The notes under the pieces were generated by a model that saw only the letters and a list, made by a program, of their open reading frames with translations, was not told where the DNA came from and searched no databases. A DNA stretch of 64,000 nt from Epiperipatus broadwayi (taxonomy: Eukaryota > Onychophora > Udeonychophora > Euonychophora > Peripatidae): contig JAQFVV010012423.1 of NCBI GenBank assembly GCA_028023455.1, forward strand, positions 6,740,269 to 6,804,268. Direction: 5' to 3'. Made by a program: the position numbers and the translations under genes. Shown one piece after another: positions 1 through 11,600 of this stretch; the first letter of the stretch is position 1, and the number at the start of each line of letters is the position of its first letter.

Positions 1-222
1 AGTAAAAATGTGAGGGCATTTAAATAATGGTTTTTTTAGAATTATAAGACCACTCCACTTTATCATGATAATGATTACTAATTCATTTAAGGATAGTACA
101 CCAATGGTATCAGGTGACTTTGATTTTAAGCATAGATAGTTATCAGCATGGATATAATAATCCCAGCATTTTTTGTATATGCTTACTTTTACAGTATTTA
201 GTATTTATGTATGTCTATACAG

Positions 223-428
223 CAGAAATATTGATGATTGCTCTTTTTGTAATATTATGCCACACGATTGGCAATGGCGTTTGATTAGCTTAAAGTTTGA
301 TAGTATACCTCTTTTTAAATTCAATCGTAAAGGATGTTGGTTGTTGATATTAGGTTTACTATTAGCTTCTGTTGAAGCTTTGCCCATTTCCTTGTTTTTA
401 TATTATTGTATTCAGTTAAACCATGGTG
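223..428 (+). CDS. Candidate internal exon of an unidentified membrane protein
   Basis: An open frame runs through this stretch and continues upstream to an ATG at 173, but the splice signals suggest an internal exon. A consensus donor GTGAGT lies at 429-434. A possible acceptor AG lies at 221-222, with alternatives at 193-194 (better pyrimidine tract) and 224-225. The frame encodes roughly 68 residues: a polar, cysteine- and tryptophan-containing segment (SFCNIMPHDWQWRLISLKFD), then a basic patch, then a hydrophobic stretch (CWLLILGLLLASVEALPISL) that could be a membrane helix. Base composition is less AT-rich than the flanks and codon use looks protein-like, unlike most short frames here. 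I do not recognise the family. No partner exon was found nearby, so the neighbours would lie left of the window or across a long intron. It could be a chance open frame. The call is inference from composition and splice motifs. Confidence 0.3.
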
Positions 429-434
429 GTGAGT

Positions 435-1185
435 ATTAAGTGCCTATATAAATCCCTAATATTTCTATACTTTTACTATATATATGTATATATTATTTAT
501 TTAATTATTAAAATATAGCATACTAACCTTTTCAACCTTTTCATAAAGTCTGAATTTCATCTGTTAAAAAAAAAATTTTCTTTAAAAAAAAGTACTGAAC
601 TTAAATGAATTATAAATAACTAATACATTAAAATATGATTTGTTTAATTAATACAACAAATATATATTTAATTAAGAAAAAAATTAAAGTTTATAGAAAA
701 TGAAATAAAAACAAAAAAGTTAAATGATAAAAATATCAGTTTAAGTTATTAGGTTTAACAATTTTTAAATATATTATATTGAATGTATCAAAAATGCTAG
801 ATTCTTTTTTTTTGATGATTTATTTATCAGGTTAGATTTTTAAAATCTTGTAGATTGTATAATATAAAGTCTGAAAATTTCAAATTTTGTAATATTCATA
901 GTTGTAAAAATTTTGATTTGAAAATTCTTTAAAATAATACTTACTTAGTAAATTAGTTCAATCAATTTACACCACATTACTCACAAAGCTATATTGCTTT
1001 ATATCCTTTGCTTGCTCATTTAATTTAAAAGCAAGATATACTGGAACTTTCTTTAAATGCATTTTAAAAAATATTTTTGAGGTAAATTTTGCAATTATTA
1101 CTATGTTAAAAAAAAATGTTTAGCTACTTTTTTTTTTTTTTAGTTTTGGGTATTTATGAATTAGTCCAGTGATGAAATTTTTGAC
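435..1185. other. AT-rich stretch without a recognisable feature
   Basis: Very AT-rich sequence with homopolymer runs, including about ten or more T just before 1141. No reading frame, inverted repeat or mobile-element signature was recognised. If the exon to the left is real, this would be intron. Confidence 0.5.
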
Positions 1186-1189
1186 TTCA

Positions 1190-3330
1190 TTCATCATCAT
1201 CAACCATAATCAATCCACTTTAGGGTGAAGGTCTCTCCAAGTTCAATCCATTTTCTTTTATCTCTAGCCTCTCTTCTTCATATTATCCCTACACAATTCC
1301 TTATTTCATTCATCCATCTCATGTGGTCTCTTTCTGAATCTTTTACAATCTCTTGGAATCCAGTTTAAGATTTCAACTGTTTATCTATTATCATCTCTTC
1401 TAACAATATGTCTAGTCCAATTCCACTTCAGTCTTTTAATGATGTCAGCAATACCTGTTTGTTCTCTTATCCCTGTATTTCATTTTCGATCTCTTCTTGT
1501 TACTCCTAATTTGTATCTCTCCATACTTCTTTGAGTAGTCTGCAATCTCTGTATTATTCTTGTTAAGTGTCCAAGTCTCAAAACCATAAGTAAGAACTGG
1601 TAAAACACATTTATTAAAGACTTTCATTTTCAAACACAGACATATTTCCTCTTAATATTAAGTTACTTCTACCAAAAGCACTCCAACCAAGTTTAATTCT
1701 ATAATTAATTTCATCCATTATGTTTCCATTTGGCCAAGATATTTGCAGTTGTTAATGTCTTCTAACCCATTATTATTAATCTTTATTTTCATCTTTTGAG
1801 GAAATCCATTGAACATTACTTTAGTCTTTTTAATATTTATTTCCAGTTCTATTTTCATCTGATATCTCTTGCAACATTTCTTGAAATGCTGAAGCATTAT
1901 TTGCAAAAACAACATCTAACCAAATTTAGTTCTATAATTAATTTCATCCATTATGTTTCCATTTGGCCAAGATATTTGCAGTTGTTAATGTCTTCTAACC
2001 CATTATTATTAATCTTTATTTTCATCTTTTGAGGAAATCCATTGAACATTACTTTAGTCTTTTTAATGTTTATTTCCAGTTCTATTTTCATCTGATATCT
2101 CTTGCAACATTTCTTGAAATGCTGAAGCATTATTTGTAAAAACAACAACATCTAACCAAATTTAGTTCTATAATTAATTTCATCCATTATGTTTCCATTT
2201 GGCCAAGATATTTGCAGTTGTTAATGTCTTCTAACCCATTATTATTAATCTTTATTTTCATCTTTTGAGGAAATCCATTGAACATTACTTTAGTCTTTTT
2301 AATGTTTATTTCCAGTTCTATTTTCATCTGATATCTCTTGCAACATTTCTTGAAATGCTAAAGCATTATTTGCAAAAACAACAACATCTAACCAAATTTA
2401 GTTCTATAATTAATTTCATCCATTATGTTTCCATTTGGCCAAGATATTTGCAGTTGTTAATGTCTTCTAACCCATTATTATTAATCTTTATTTTCATCTT
2501 TTGAGGAAATCCATTGAACATTACTTTAGTCTTTTTAATGTTTATTTTCAGTTCTATTTTCATCTGATATCTCTTGCAACATTTCTTGAAATGTTGAAGC
2601 ATTATTTGCAAAAATAACTACATCATCTAAAAAATCTAATGACTTAAATAATCTCCATTTATTCCTTTAACTTCCCATTTTAATTCTCAAAATACTTCTT
2701 GCAGACTGTTGTAAAAAAATTTGGAGATATGGAGCAACCTTGTATTACACCCTTCTTAATGTTAACCTTCCTAGTATCATTATGTAATCTAATTGTTGCT
2801 GTTGCATTTTTATGACAATATCCTGAGTCTATACTTTGATGATCCAATGCTTTAATCACTGAAGAAATGCTTACAGAGTCAAATGCCTTTTCACAATCTA
2901 CAAATCCAAAGCATAATGGCAACTCATATTCATTGGTCCTTTCTACAACTTCTCTCAATATTTGGATATGATCCACTGTTAAATCCAGCTTATTCTTTTG
3001 ATTGGTTAAAATCCAAAGTTCTCTGCAGATGAATTGTAATTATCTTGGTAAAAATGTTTGTACAAAACTGATAAAAAACTGGTAGGTCTTTAATTTCCAC
3101 TATCTTCTTAATCATCATTTTTAAATATTAATATTACATTCTGCCAACTCATCTTCATCATTTAGACATTTGGTATATAACTTTGCCAACAAAAAAATTC
3201 TAGTTCTCCTGTTTCTTTTAAGACATCAATTATAATTCCATCATTATTTGGAACATTTTCCTTCATTAATTTAATTGCATATCTCACTTCTTCATTTAAA
3301 ATCCTAGGCCATTCATTATTTATGATTGCT
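1190..3330 (-). pseudogene. RTE-clade LINE reverse transcriptase relic, 5'-truncated
   Basis: Read on the reverse strand, this is the second half of an RTE-type non-LTR retrotransposon. From right to left it shows the segment before the RT (around 3320-3130), the block resembling the family's LPVLYKLFTKIITNRL stretch (about 3115-2990), then DHIQILREVVERTNEYELPL and FGFVDCEKAFDSVS (2976-2850) with the palm aspartate. Next comes GVIQGCSISPNFFT (about 2750-2700), where families usually have RQGD. Further left is the connecting region with KTKVMFNGFPQKMKIKINN, then the VLPVLTYGFETWTLNK block (about 1620-1560). The endonuclease domain and 5' end are missing. Stops and frameshifts are frequent, so it is dead. 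The connecting region has been expanded into a tandem array (annotated separately). The RTE assignment comes from family knowledge of these motifs. Confidence 0.85.
1690..2625 (-). repeat. Four tandem copies of a ~235-bp LINE coding segment
   Basis: The word ataattaatttcatccat recurs at 1701, 1934, 2170 and 2406, giving periods of 233, 236 and 236 bp. Copies are nearly identical (a few substitutions and 1-3 base indels). Each covers the part of the RTE reading frame that encodes YQMKIELEINIKKTKVMFNG through NNCKYLGQMET on the reverse strand. Because 236 is not a multiple of three, the frame shifts at every junction, which is why the same peptide appears in several separate short reading frames. 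The fourth copy runs back into single-copy LINE sequence near 2625. Confidence 0.95.
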
Positions 3331-6300
3331 AAATATTTGATATGTTTTATTCAATTCAATAAGTAAATTTAACTTTCACAGATTTAAAGAATCATTTTTA
3401 ACAAAGTTATAAATAACAACTCCATTTTCTGTCTTAATGTCAATTTATTTACATGGCAAAAGATGGTTATTTTTAACAGGTTGAGCGGTTGTAGCATATC
3501 AGATGCTAGTGGCAGCTGATTTTTTGAAATTTTGTTTTCTTTTTTAAATTATGTGAAAACTATAAGCATGATGTCAACAGAAATCCCAGCATTCATTGCT
3601 GTTTGAATTCCACTTTAAAATGGCATATCACAAGTTAAAATCGGATAAAATTTGAATTTATTATTAATATTTTTATTAATAGATGCATTTACGTTTTTTT
3701 CTTTTCTGTTCAGTTTATTAGATTGCATGAAGAAGACAAAGTAGAATTTTTTTATCGGCCAGATTCACTACTAAAATAAACTAAAAATGCAATGATAATT
3801 CCCATGTTAAGGCCTTCATTCGAATAAAAACATAATCAGAATATCAGATCATAAGTATTCAATTTTAATATTTTAATTATTTGAATAGTATTTTCCTTTT
3901 TTTTTAATTATTTGATAAATGACATAATTTATTAATGTGTTTGCATTGGCAGTGGTATGTCTGCGTAGTATATAAATTTGTATTCAAATATAACAAAAGT
4001 GGTTTATGTACAATGTAATTTTGATCTAAGTTTGAGGCAACCTTATTTTATAGACATAGTGATTCTCAAAAGGTTTAATAATTCTTTAATGTGTTTATAT
4101 TTGTATTAGTCTATTTGTTTGCACTTGCATGTCTGTGTTTGTATAACAAGTAATGATTTACAATGTTATATAGAGCAGTGCAATGTAAATTTTAAGACTG
4201 CTTATCAGATATAACAGAAAGGTTACAGTTGATAAAACAATCCCAAAATTTACTGTGCATAGTACCATGAGAAAATATAAACACTTAAAACCAATAAAGA
4301 GAGATTTCAATGTGTGTGGTGATAGCCACAATTGTTATGTACATACCACATTGAATTGTATGCAGGCAAAGAATCAAATTCTGATTCTTGCCTATGTCTT
4401 GATATTCATGTTGTGGAGTCAGTAGTTTTGCCACATCTTGCATAAACATTATTTTCAAGCTATCGCTAGCAAATGAGCTATATGTAAATAAATTATATCT
4501 CTGTGGGACAATAAATATAACATGATAGCATCACTGGTTTTGCATAAAGAATATAAACATCACTGGTGTACACAAAAAAATAAAATGAAGAGATGAAACT
4601 CTTTATCATTGATATAGACTGTAGTCTACAATTTCTAGTTTTAGATAGACAAGAAGCCAATTGCTATGATGGCAAATGCATATCCACCTTCAGGAAATTA
4701 TTTGTTTTGTATCTTTTATTAGGATGAATCTTTTTCTTATTGACACCTTTGAGATTTGTTAACTTTTGGGATACACGATAAAAATGAATTATTATGCAAC
4801 TAGTTTTGGCGATTCTGAAGCTATAGATTATCTCAGGTAAGAAGTATTATATATGGTTTGAATGAGAATTTTGTGAGGAATACAAAGAAATTATCAATGA
4901 AGATGTAATTTGAACTTAATTAATAATAAATTAGAAATTATGAACAAATAATGAAGTAATAATTATTTCGGATGCTGAAATTTCTTTTTTTTTCCTTATT
5001 TTTTAAATAGTAATCATTATTGGTCTTGGCCTTATTGTTTTCCTTAGTTTTTTTAGTTTCTACCAATATAAAGCTTTTGTCTATGAAATTATTAAACCTG
5101 AAGTTATTGTTAAAATTGTGTCTCAAGTCAGTTTTTTTTTAAAAATTCAATATGGCACCAGGATCATTAACAAATTTTAAAGCATAAGTAGGTCAATGGT
5201 AACTAAAAGTTAATAAAGAATGTATAGTAGATATAAAAATACTTTAGAGATCTTCAACAACTTATTTTTGAAAGTTAAATTTATTTAATTAAAAAAAAAT
5301 ATATACTGTCAAATATTTAGCAATCATTAACAATCTTAATGATTTTAATGAAGACTAAAATTTCACCACGAGACTAATATATAAGTAGCTAGTTTTGTAT
5401 AATTATAGACAAACAAACTTTATCTACAAATTGTCAAAGTTGTGATATATATATATTTAACAGATATTGGTATCCTTCTTTCTTCTAATTGAATTATTTT
5501 GATATTTTGTTTTTTAAATTAAGCATAGGAATATTACCATTAGTTTTTCACCAAAATATTTCAGTAGTCTCTTACAGATAATATTATTTATTAGGCTTTT
5601 TTTAAAAACTATTACTGTAGACTCTTAAAGATGCGTAAAGTTGTAAATGATATTAATAATGTTTAATAAATAATATAATGGATAATAAGTTTATTTTCGT
5701 TTTACAATAAGCATATGAACACAAGTATAGTATCATAAGAACTAATAATGAAAATAATTAATCAAATAGATATTAAATATTTATAATAAAAAATAAAAGA
5801 AAAACAAAAATTATATAATTAATATATAAATTGAGTTTGTGATGAAATACACTCATATAATTCTTAGATTCTAAAAAAGATTGTTTGAACAATAAAAATG
5901 TTGAAGGGGGTGATTTATTTACATATTTATATTCAATATCAAAAAGGCAGAATATTATTTAAGGTGCTATAACTAAATTCAATCCTTCCTATTTACTAAT
6001 TATAACTCTTATATACTGAAACCCCTATATCAAGTGTTATTTTTGTTTAGTTATGAGAACAGCATGACATCGATTAAAACTCTATGGAAGAAAGCAGTCA
6101 TAAACTATCTTAGTATATCTTTCTAGAAATTTATGCTATCTCAATGCATGCTATGCAGCTAATAGGATTTGGGTTAAAAGCTATAACAATCTATGATTTA
6201 CTCCTAAATTATATATAAAACAAGTAATTGTGGTTACTGCTTCTTTATCAATCTGTTAACGGTTATAAACAATTTTCTAGTTTTAAAAAGTTAAACAGAT

Positions 6301-7536
6301 TTCAGTATTAAAACAGAATTATATTTTATGTTGAAGAGTTCAATAATAAAGTTATTAATATATTTAAACAATAACCAGATGATAATAATAGTAATCTTTT
6401 GGCTATTATAAAAGTTCTTTTTCAAACTATTTATGATTCTAAAAAGATTGGATTATATATTTTTTATTTTTCTAGAAAATTTATCAGTTTGATCTTAAAT
6501 GGTTAAATTTAAACAATAATTTATGCTTCACATCTGAAGACAATCTACGTGATACTAATATATATTCACATACATTGATCAATTTTCTTTCTATAAATAA
6601 TTCAAATGGCAAATACCAAATTGAATTTGGAAAAGCTTGTCATAGCTTCTCAACAATTAGTCAAACATCTATAGTATAAACAATGTTTAGTCGCTATTTT
6701 TTTATTATTTCTATTTCAATATTTATTTAAATATGTATTAACCAATATATTAATGCTATCAAAAAGTTATAATTTCTTTAAAATTTCAATTAAACCGCTC
6801 ACTTACTCTTTCTTATGATATTGGACTTTAGGGATACTTTATGATAATTGCATTAAGAGTAAAGTGATAATGTAAAACTAATTTATGTGATCTTTAAAGG
6901 GAAATGGGTTGCTTGTTTTATTTTCTACTGCTAGATGTGCCATAAAAAACACATATTATAATGAAAACAGAAATATTAATTTAACTTAATCTGAGATTAA
7001 ATTTAATTATCAATAAAAAAAATTAACATTTGTCTACTAAATTCTATCACAAGAGAATTTTCCCTATAAAAACATAAGTTGGATATAATAAACTACTTAA
7101 TTAGTATAATTAATTTATGGAAAACACCTAACCAAAAGACAAAAAAAGAGGGGTGGAATAAGAAAAATTAAAAACAATCTTACACAAGAAGTCACAAAAT
7201 ATCAACTGTATAAACCATGAGAATTAATGCTATGAAAAAAAGTTTGTTTCTATTTAATAACTAGTTATATATTTTAATTTAAGAAAAAGAAATCACACAG
7301 TGCAAATTCTAATACAACAAATCAACTTGAGATCTATATTAAGTCTTCAGTCAACACATATTTAAATATTTAAAGTATTAGATATTCTAAAAACTTATTC
7401 ATCTAATTATTATGACTGTTAGAAAACAATGAGTATTATCAAATATGCATTCTGATAAATTGTAAATACTTTTAATAAAGTTGAATATAATAAAATGTTG
7501 ATTCAACCAATAAACCATAATAGTTATATATATATA
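3331..7536. other. AT-rich interval, no gene recognised
   Basis: No coding region or known element was recognised. A small imperfect hairpin sits at about 4366-4393 (GGCAAAGAATCA paired with TGATTCTTGCC). The parts at about 3925-4060 and 4085-4260 share loosely similar words (for example ttaatgtgtttgca-like and gcatgtctg), which may be an old duplication. A (TA)n tract lies at about 7524-7540, immediately left of the inverted-repeat element. Confidence 0.5.
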
Positions 7537-7537
7537 T

Positions 7538-7545
7538 ATACTTTT
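7538..7545 (+). repeat. Target-site duplication, left copy (ATACTTTT)
   Basis: Identical to 8970-8977 and directly outside the left inverted repeat. It supports one transposition event producing the 1.4-kb element. Confidence 0.7.
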
Positions 7546-7738
7546 GGTAGTATTCTGTTCTATCGTGTCAGCCGCTTGATGGCGTTGATGCTAAGCAAAA
7601 ACACATAAGTATAACGTTCCCAGGCCAGCAATTCTATAGAACTATTGACTTTATTTTTGGAATAGGAAATAAAAGAAAATGATATTACGATTTCCATAAA
7701 ATTAAAACAAAATATAAAAATGTAAGCAGACTTTTTGA

Positions 7739-8400
7739 GACAGTAATTAATCAGAGTATGGCTTTTTTGTGTATATGTGTTGATAAAAAATTGTTACTTT
7801 CGAATAGCAAATAATAGTACATTAGAGACTTTTTTTTTGACAGTAATTAATCAGAGACTGGCTTTTTTGGGTGTGTGTGTGTATATATATAAAAAATTAA
7901 TTCCTTTTTTAATAGAAAATAAGAGTAAACTTTAGCCTTTTTGGGATCTTAATTAATCAGACACTGTGTTTTAAAATCAAAGTCAATTATATTACACTTT
8001 CCACAAAATTTAACAAATTCAAATAAAATTTTACAATGAAAGCTGACTTCGACTTTTTTGGGACAATAATTAATCAGAGAGTGGCATTTGTGTGTGTGTG
8101 TGTATCCATAAAAGTTATGTTACTTTTTTTTTTTCATATGTCATAACATCGGCCGGGAAACGAACCCACGACTGTCTGCAACCAAGTACTTGCTTGGAAA
8201 GCGGCTGCGATGACCTGTCGGCTAACAATGCTTTTTAATAACAAATAATAAATATAGCGGAGACTTATTTGGACAGTAATTAATCAGAGATGGGCTTCTT
8301 TGGGTGCGTGTGTGTGTGGATTGAAAAAGTTACAGTGCTTTTTGTAATAAAAAATAAAAGTAAATAAAATTTAAATTGCAATGCAGACACTGCATTTTGG
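7739..8400 (+). repeat. ~105-bp tandem subrepeats, about five copies
   Basis: The phrase gacagtaattaatcagaga, usually followed by a tggcttttttg-like word and a short TG microsatellite, starts at about 7739, 7839, 7945 (degenerate), 8062 and 8272. Spacings are about 100, 106, 117 and 210 bp. The last becomes about 105 once the inserted SINE is subtracted. A further degenerate copy may start near 8400. Confidence 0.85.
8126..8226 (-). mobile_element. tRNA-derived SINE nested in a transposon subrepeat
   Basis: On the reverse strand an RNA polymerase III box A match (TAGCCGACAGG, plus-strand 8214-8224) is followed by a box B-like GGTTCGTTTCC (8156-8166). After that come the words cggccgatgttatgacatatg and a poly-A tail (poly-T on the plus strand, about 8124-8134). 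The same head and tail words recur in the SINE at 44.04-44.15 kb, which defines a family. No target duplication was recognisable here, consistent with an older insertion. It interrupts the fourth ~105-bp subrepeat, so it landed after the array formed. It is not an intact tRNA: the anticodon arm is degenerate. Confidence 0.8.
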
Positions 8401-8969
8401 GGGGATCAAGTAAATTAGATTGCAATTTACCCACAAAAGTTAATAATTATAACAAACTATTAAAATGAAAACAAACTCCGGTGTCTGGCCATTGCTAATT
8501 TTCAGAGTTCGAAGTAACCATCTTACTTGTCTCGGATGATTTCTTGCACTGTACCACACCCTAAATTCCAATTTGTGAGGGTTACACAGTCCTGATGGAA
8601 CAGTGGCTACACTGTTAAAACCATTAGAAGGTACCAGTAGATCAGTTCACATGAAAAAAAAAAGTTGGACCTGAACAGTTCAATTATTTAGACATGATAC
8701 ACACATGATACTGTAGTGAAAATAGACAAACCAGCATTATGATAAAGTGCGTAACACAAGCAATTATGGCAGCTAATGAAGGCATTTTTCTGTGCTTTTG
8801 GGATAGAAAAGATCCACAGTGGTAGCCGACAGCCGAGTAAATGGACTCTTTCTGTATCATAGAAAAAAGGCTATCTGAATGGCTGTGGCTGCAGAAATGG
8901 CATATTTCTAGAAATTTAGCTAGAAATAGCGCCGTCAAGCAGTTGACATGATAGAACAGAACACTACAG

Positions 8970-8977
8970 ATACTTTT
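8970..8977 (+). repeat. Target-site duplication, right copy (ATACTTTT)
   Basis: Identical to 7538-7545 and directly outside the right inverted repeat. Confidence 0.7.
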
Positions 8978-8979
8978 TA

Positions 8980-9424
8980 TAAATATTTATGTATAACAGC
9001 TCTTTAAAAGAGCAAAAAGAATTCCAATAGTTTTTCTTTAGAAGAAGAATGAAGAAAAAAAAAATTATTCAACAGGATTTAGTAGTTGTTGAATAATAGA
9101 TTTTTAGCAACTTTCTGTTCTTGTTTTACCATCTGACTATGAACAGCAAGATGCATATCTACTTATTGGATGTTTTTCTGGATTGGCTATTATCTTGCTG
9201 CTTGAAAACAAAAATCTAAGCCCATTTGCAACCTAAAATATTTCAAAAATTTAATCCAGTGTAGAATTGAAACCCAGATATACTTATTACATATATAAGT
9301 TTACCACTTCTAAGGATATTGACAACAAATATAATCAATATAAAATAATATAAATGGATTGAATATAAAATTCAAATTGCAATGCAGAAGCTTTTTATTT
9401 GATAAATATTTAATATTTATTTCT
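8980..9424. other. AT-rich spacer between two mobile elements
   Basis: No reading frame or repeat signature was recognised. It ends at the TTAG target duplication of the LTR element. Confidence 0.5.
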
Positions 9425-9428
9425 TTAG
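9425..9428 (+). repeat. TTAG target-site duplication, left copy
   Basis: Matches 14908-14911 directly outside the other LTR. Four-base duplications are usual for Ty3/gypsy-type integrases. Confidence 0.8.
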
Positions 9429-11454
9429 TGTAACAATTTACTCCTATTCTGTGTACGTTTATGTTTTTAAAATTATAATTTAGCTTAATTCAAACCTTTA
9501 TTTTACCAAACCAAATTTTCTACAGTTATTCTTTCCGAGGGTGAATTTTTACAGTGACGCATATATATTACTAACGGCCCTTCCCATACAAAGTTTTCCC
9601 GAAAACAAATCAAGCCATTCACCCCTTACGCGAAGTTTTCCCAAACTTTGGGTCATTCACAGGGGTAAGTGAAACAACCGACAGCAAAACACATCATCAG
9701 GTAATGAAATCGAACCCTCCCAGCTTTAACTTAACTTTAACTAGACCTCTACGTTTATGGACAACGAATGCATTTTTTTTTTGTTCGTTGTCAAGCGTGA
9801 AACTCGTTATTCAACAAGAATCATAGGGTCCATTAAATATTTATTTGATTCAGCCTTTTAATTAGTTGCCCGTCTTAATGCTCAGGGTGTGGTAGTGCCA
9901 TGCGCCGGAGAAGAAATGAAAGAGAATGCAATTTCAAATCAATTCGTTCTATATCTTTCTATTTCTGTTATCCCATTAAAGTTTAAACTAAATCTTTTAC
10001 AATCCTCATATACTTTGCTATCTAATCTGTCTCGCTATAAATTATCGTTAAATTCACACCAGCACGCACTTGTATAAGATTTTGGAACTCATAAATTCTA
10101 TAATGTGTATCACACTAAATCAATAATTTAGCTACAGATCTACTATTACTTATTTAAAAAACACAATCAATAAATGGCACACATATACATATAATAAATA
10201 TTTTAATGAAATATTATTTTAGGAGAAGACAATAAAAAAATTCAATAATACAGGTATAGTATGAAATATTCTTGCAATTAGGTTGGATTAACTTTAAAAA
10301 TTGAAAATGGCATAATAAGTGTATATTTACCGGTATAGTATAATTTGAATAACTGGCGTATGTGTTTCAGAGTGCACTCGCAAAAAGATTCCAAGAATCC
10401 TACCTAGGCAAATATGGCGTCCATTGCTTCCACTTAACATTTCATTCCTTTAGTCTCTCTAAAGTGGCGTATTCAATCTTCTGTTCTTTATTCTTTTGGC
10501 TTAATTCCGGAATGGCATACGATCTACACTGGATTCAAATAGCTTTAGTTATGTAGGGCAGTTGGAGATGTTGATTGTAGAATATATTAACATGGCATAT
10601 TAAAATGGCTGGGGTCCGAACACCGACCAAGCACGATGGTGATTCTACCCCATGCGATCCATGAGGTCACTCATATATGTAGTTCAGTTTGCACAATCTG
10701 CTTCTCCAACTTCTTTTCAGCTAATAAATTTTCTTCAACTAAAATTTAGAATATCTTACATGTAAGACTAGCAGAGCTCAACTGTCCATTTTTTCAAATT
10801 AATTAATCAATCCCAGTTGCCTCCCATCTGATCACTGGTATTCCTTTGTTTCAAAAAATAGATTTTCTTACAAAAATGTCAAACAAAAGAAAAACCACTT
10901 AGCGATCTTGACTTTTACTTCTCTCTCTTTTTCTTTTTAAATTCCTGAACTTTTAATTACAAATCCTTTTGTCGACTTTAACCACACAAAAGAGATCGAA
11001 AAATAGTTCAATAACTAATGGCATTCCATGTTCATTTTTCTTAATCAAAATTATTTCTGAAAAATCCATTTAATTAAAACAAACACACACATATATATAT
11101 ATATACATATCCATTCAAGTAGTTGGATTTTGCTTTCTTTATTTTTCTTTCTTTTTATTGAACAATGCAATCCATTTTGCCAATTCATTCAGTAAGTTTA
11201 TACTCACAAAAGAAACTTTTCTTTTACCTGCTTTAAAGTCTTCTAAATTTCTACTTTCCTGTTCTCAACAATATCTACCTACATATATGTATGCCACTCT
11301 TAATATATACCTACACCCCTCGTTCCAGCAAATACACGTGCGCTTGGTATGTGTGACTTTTATAAATAATTATCTAATACTAATAAATAAATAAAAATTG
11401 TATACAACATTCTTGTTCCTTTTGTAACAGGGTTTGAACCCAGTTCCTGTTACA
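9429..11454 (-). repeat. Left LTR (3' LTR in element orientation), 2026 bp
   Basis: Runs from TGTAACA to TGTTACA and aligns along its whole length with 12899-14907. The 12-bp palindrome GGGTTTGAACCC lies near its right end (11430-11441). Short frames inside it (for example 9889-10077) recur in the other LTR with differences and show no protein motifs. Confidence 0.95.
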
Positions 11455-11468
11455 ATGGCCCCCGTTTG
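11455..11468 (-). promoter_or_regulatory. Polypurine tract next to the 3' LTR
   Basis: On the reverse strand the sequence CAAACGGGGGCCAT directly precedes the TGTAACA start of the 3' LTR. A G-run at this position is the expected plus-strand primer of reverse transcription. Confidence 0.75.
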
Positions 11469-11600
11469 AAAGACTTCAAAATGAGGTTTATTTCGTTTTG
11501 AAGGCTACCAAAGAAAAAAAACTCTGACCCTAACCCTTTCCCATATGTGTGTGTCTTTTCCCTTCTCTTCTGTTCCCCATAAACTTCATTTTATTATTTG

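Larger units (their letters stand above)
7546..8969. mobile_element. Non-autonomous DNA transposon with ~40-bp TIRs and 8-bp TSD (hAT/P-like)
   Basis: The left end (7546-7584) and the reverse complement of the right end (about 8931-8969) match over about 39 bases with few differences. Both contain TTCTGTTCTATC followed by RTGTCA and GCTTGA. The direct repeat ATACTTTT flanks the element at 7538-7545 and 8970-8977. Eight-base target duplications are typical of hAT and P superfamilies, which is the basis for the class guess; the outermost base or two of the left end differs from the right end. The interior encodes no transposase. It contains about five copies of a ~105-bp subrepeat and a nested SINE. 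The short reverse-strand frame at 8684-8938 has no protein-like motifs. Confidence 0.8.

Noticed and set aside
1718-2611. Several overlapping frames on both strands with nearly the same peptide, looking like a small gene family
   Set aside because: They are frame-shifted reads of the same ~235-bp tandem LINE segment and its antisense strand.
8156-8224. Reverse-strand tRNA gene
   Set aside because: Box A and B are present but the anticodon arm is degenerate, and head and tail match the SINE at 44 kb.
7739-8290. CRISPR-like spaced repeats
   Set aside because: Units are ~105 bp, contiguous and diverged, lie inside a eukaryotic transposon, and have no unique spacers.
8684-8938. 84-residue reverse-strand frame inside the inverted-repeat element, possible transposase
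   Set aside because: Too short, with no DDE or zinc-finger motif. It lies in non-coding subterminal sequence.
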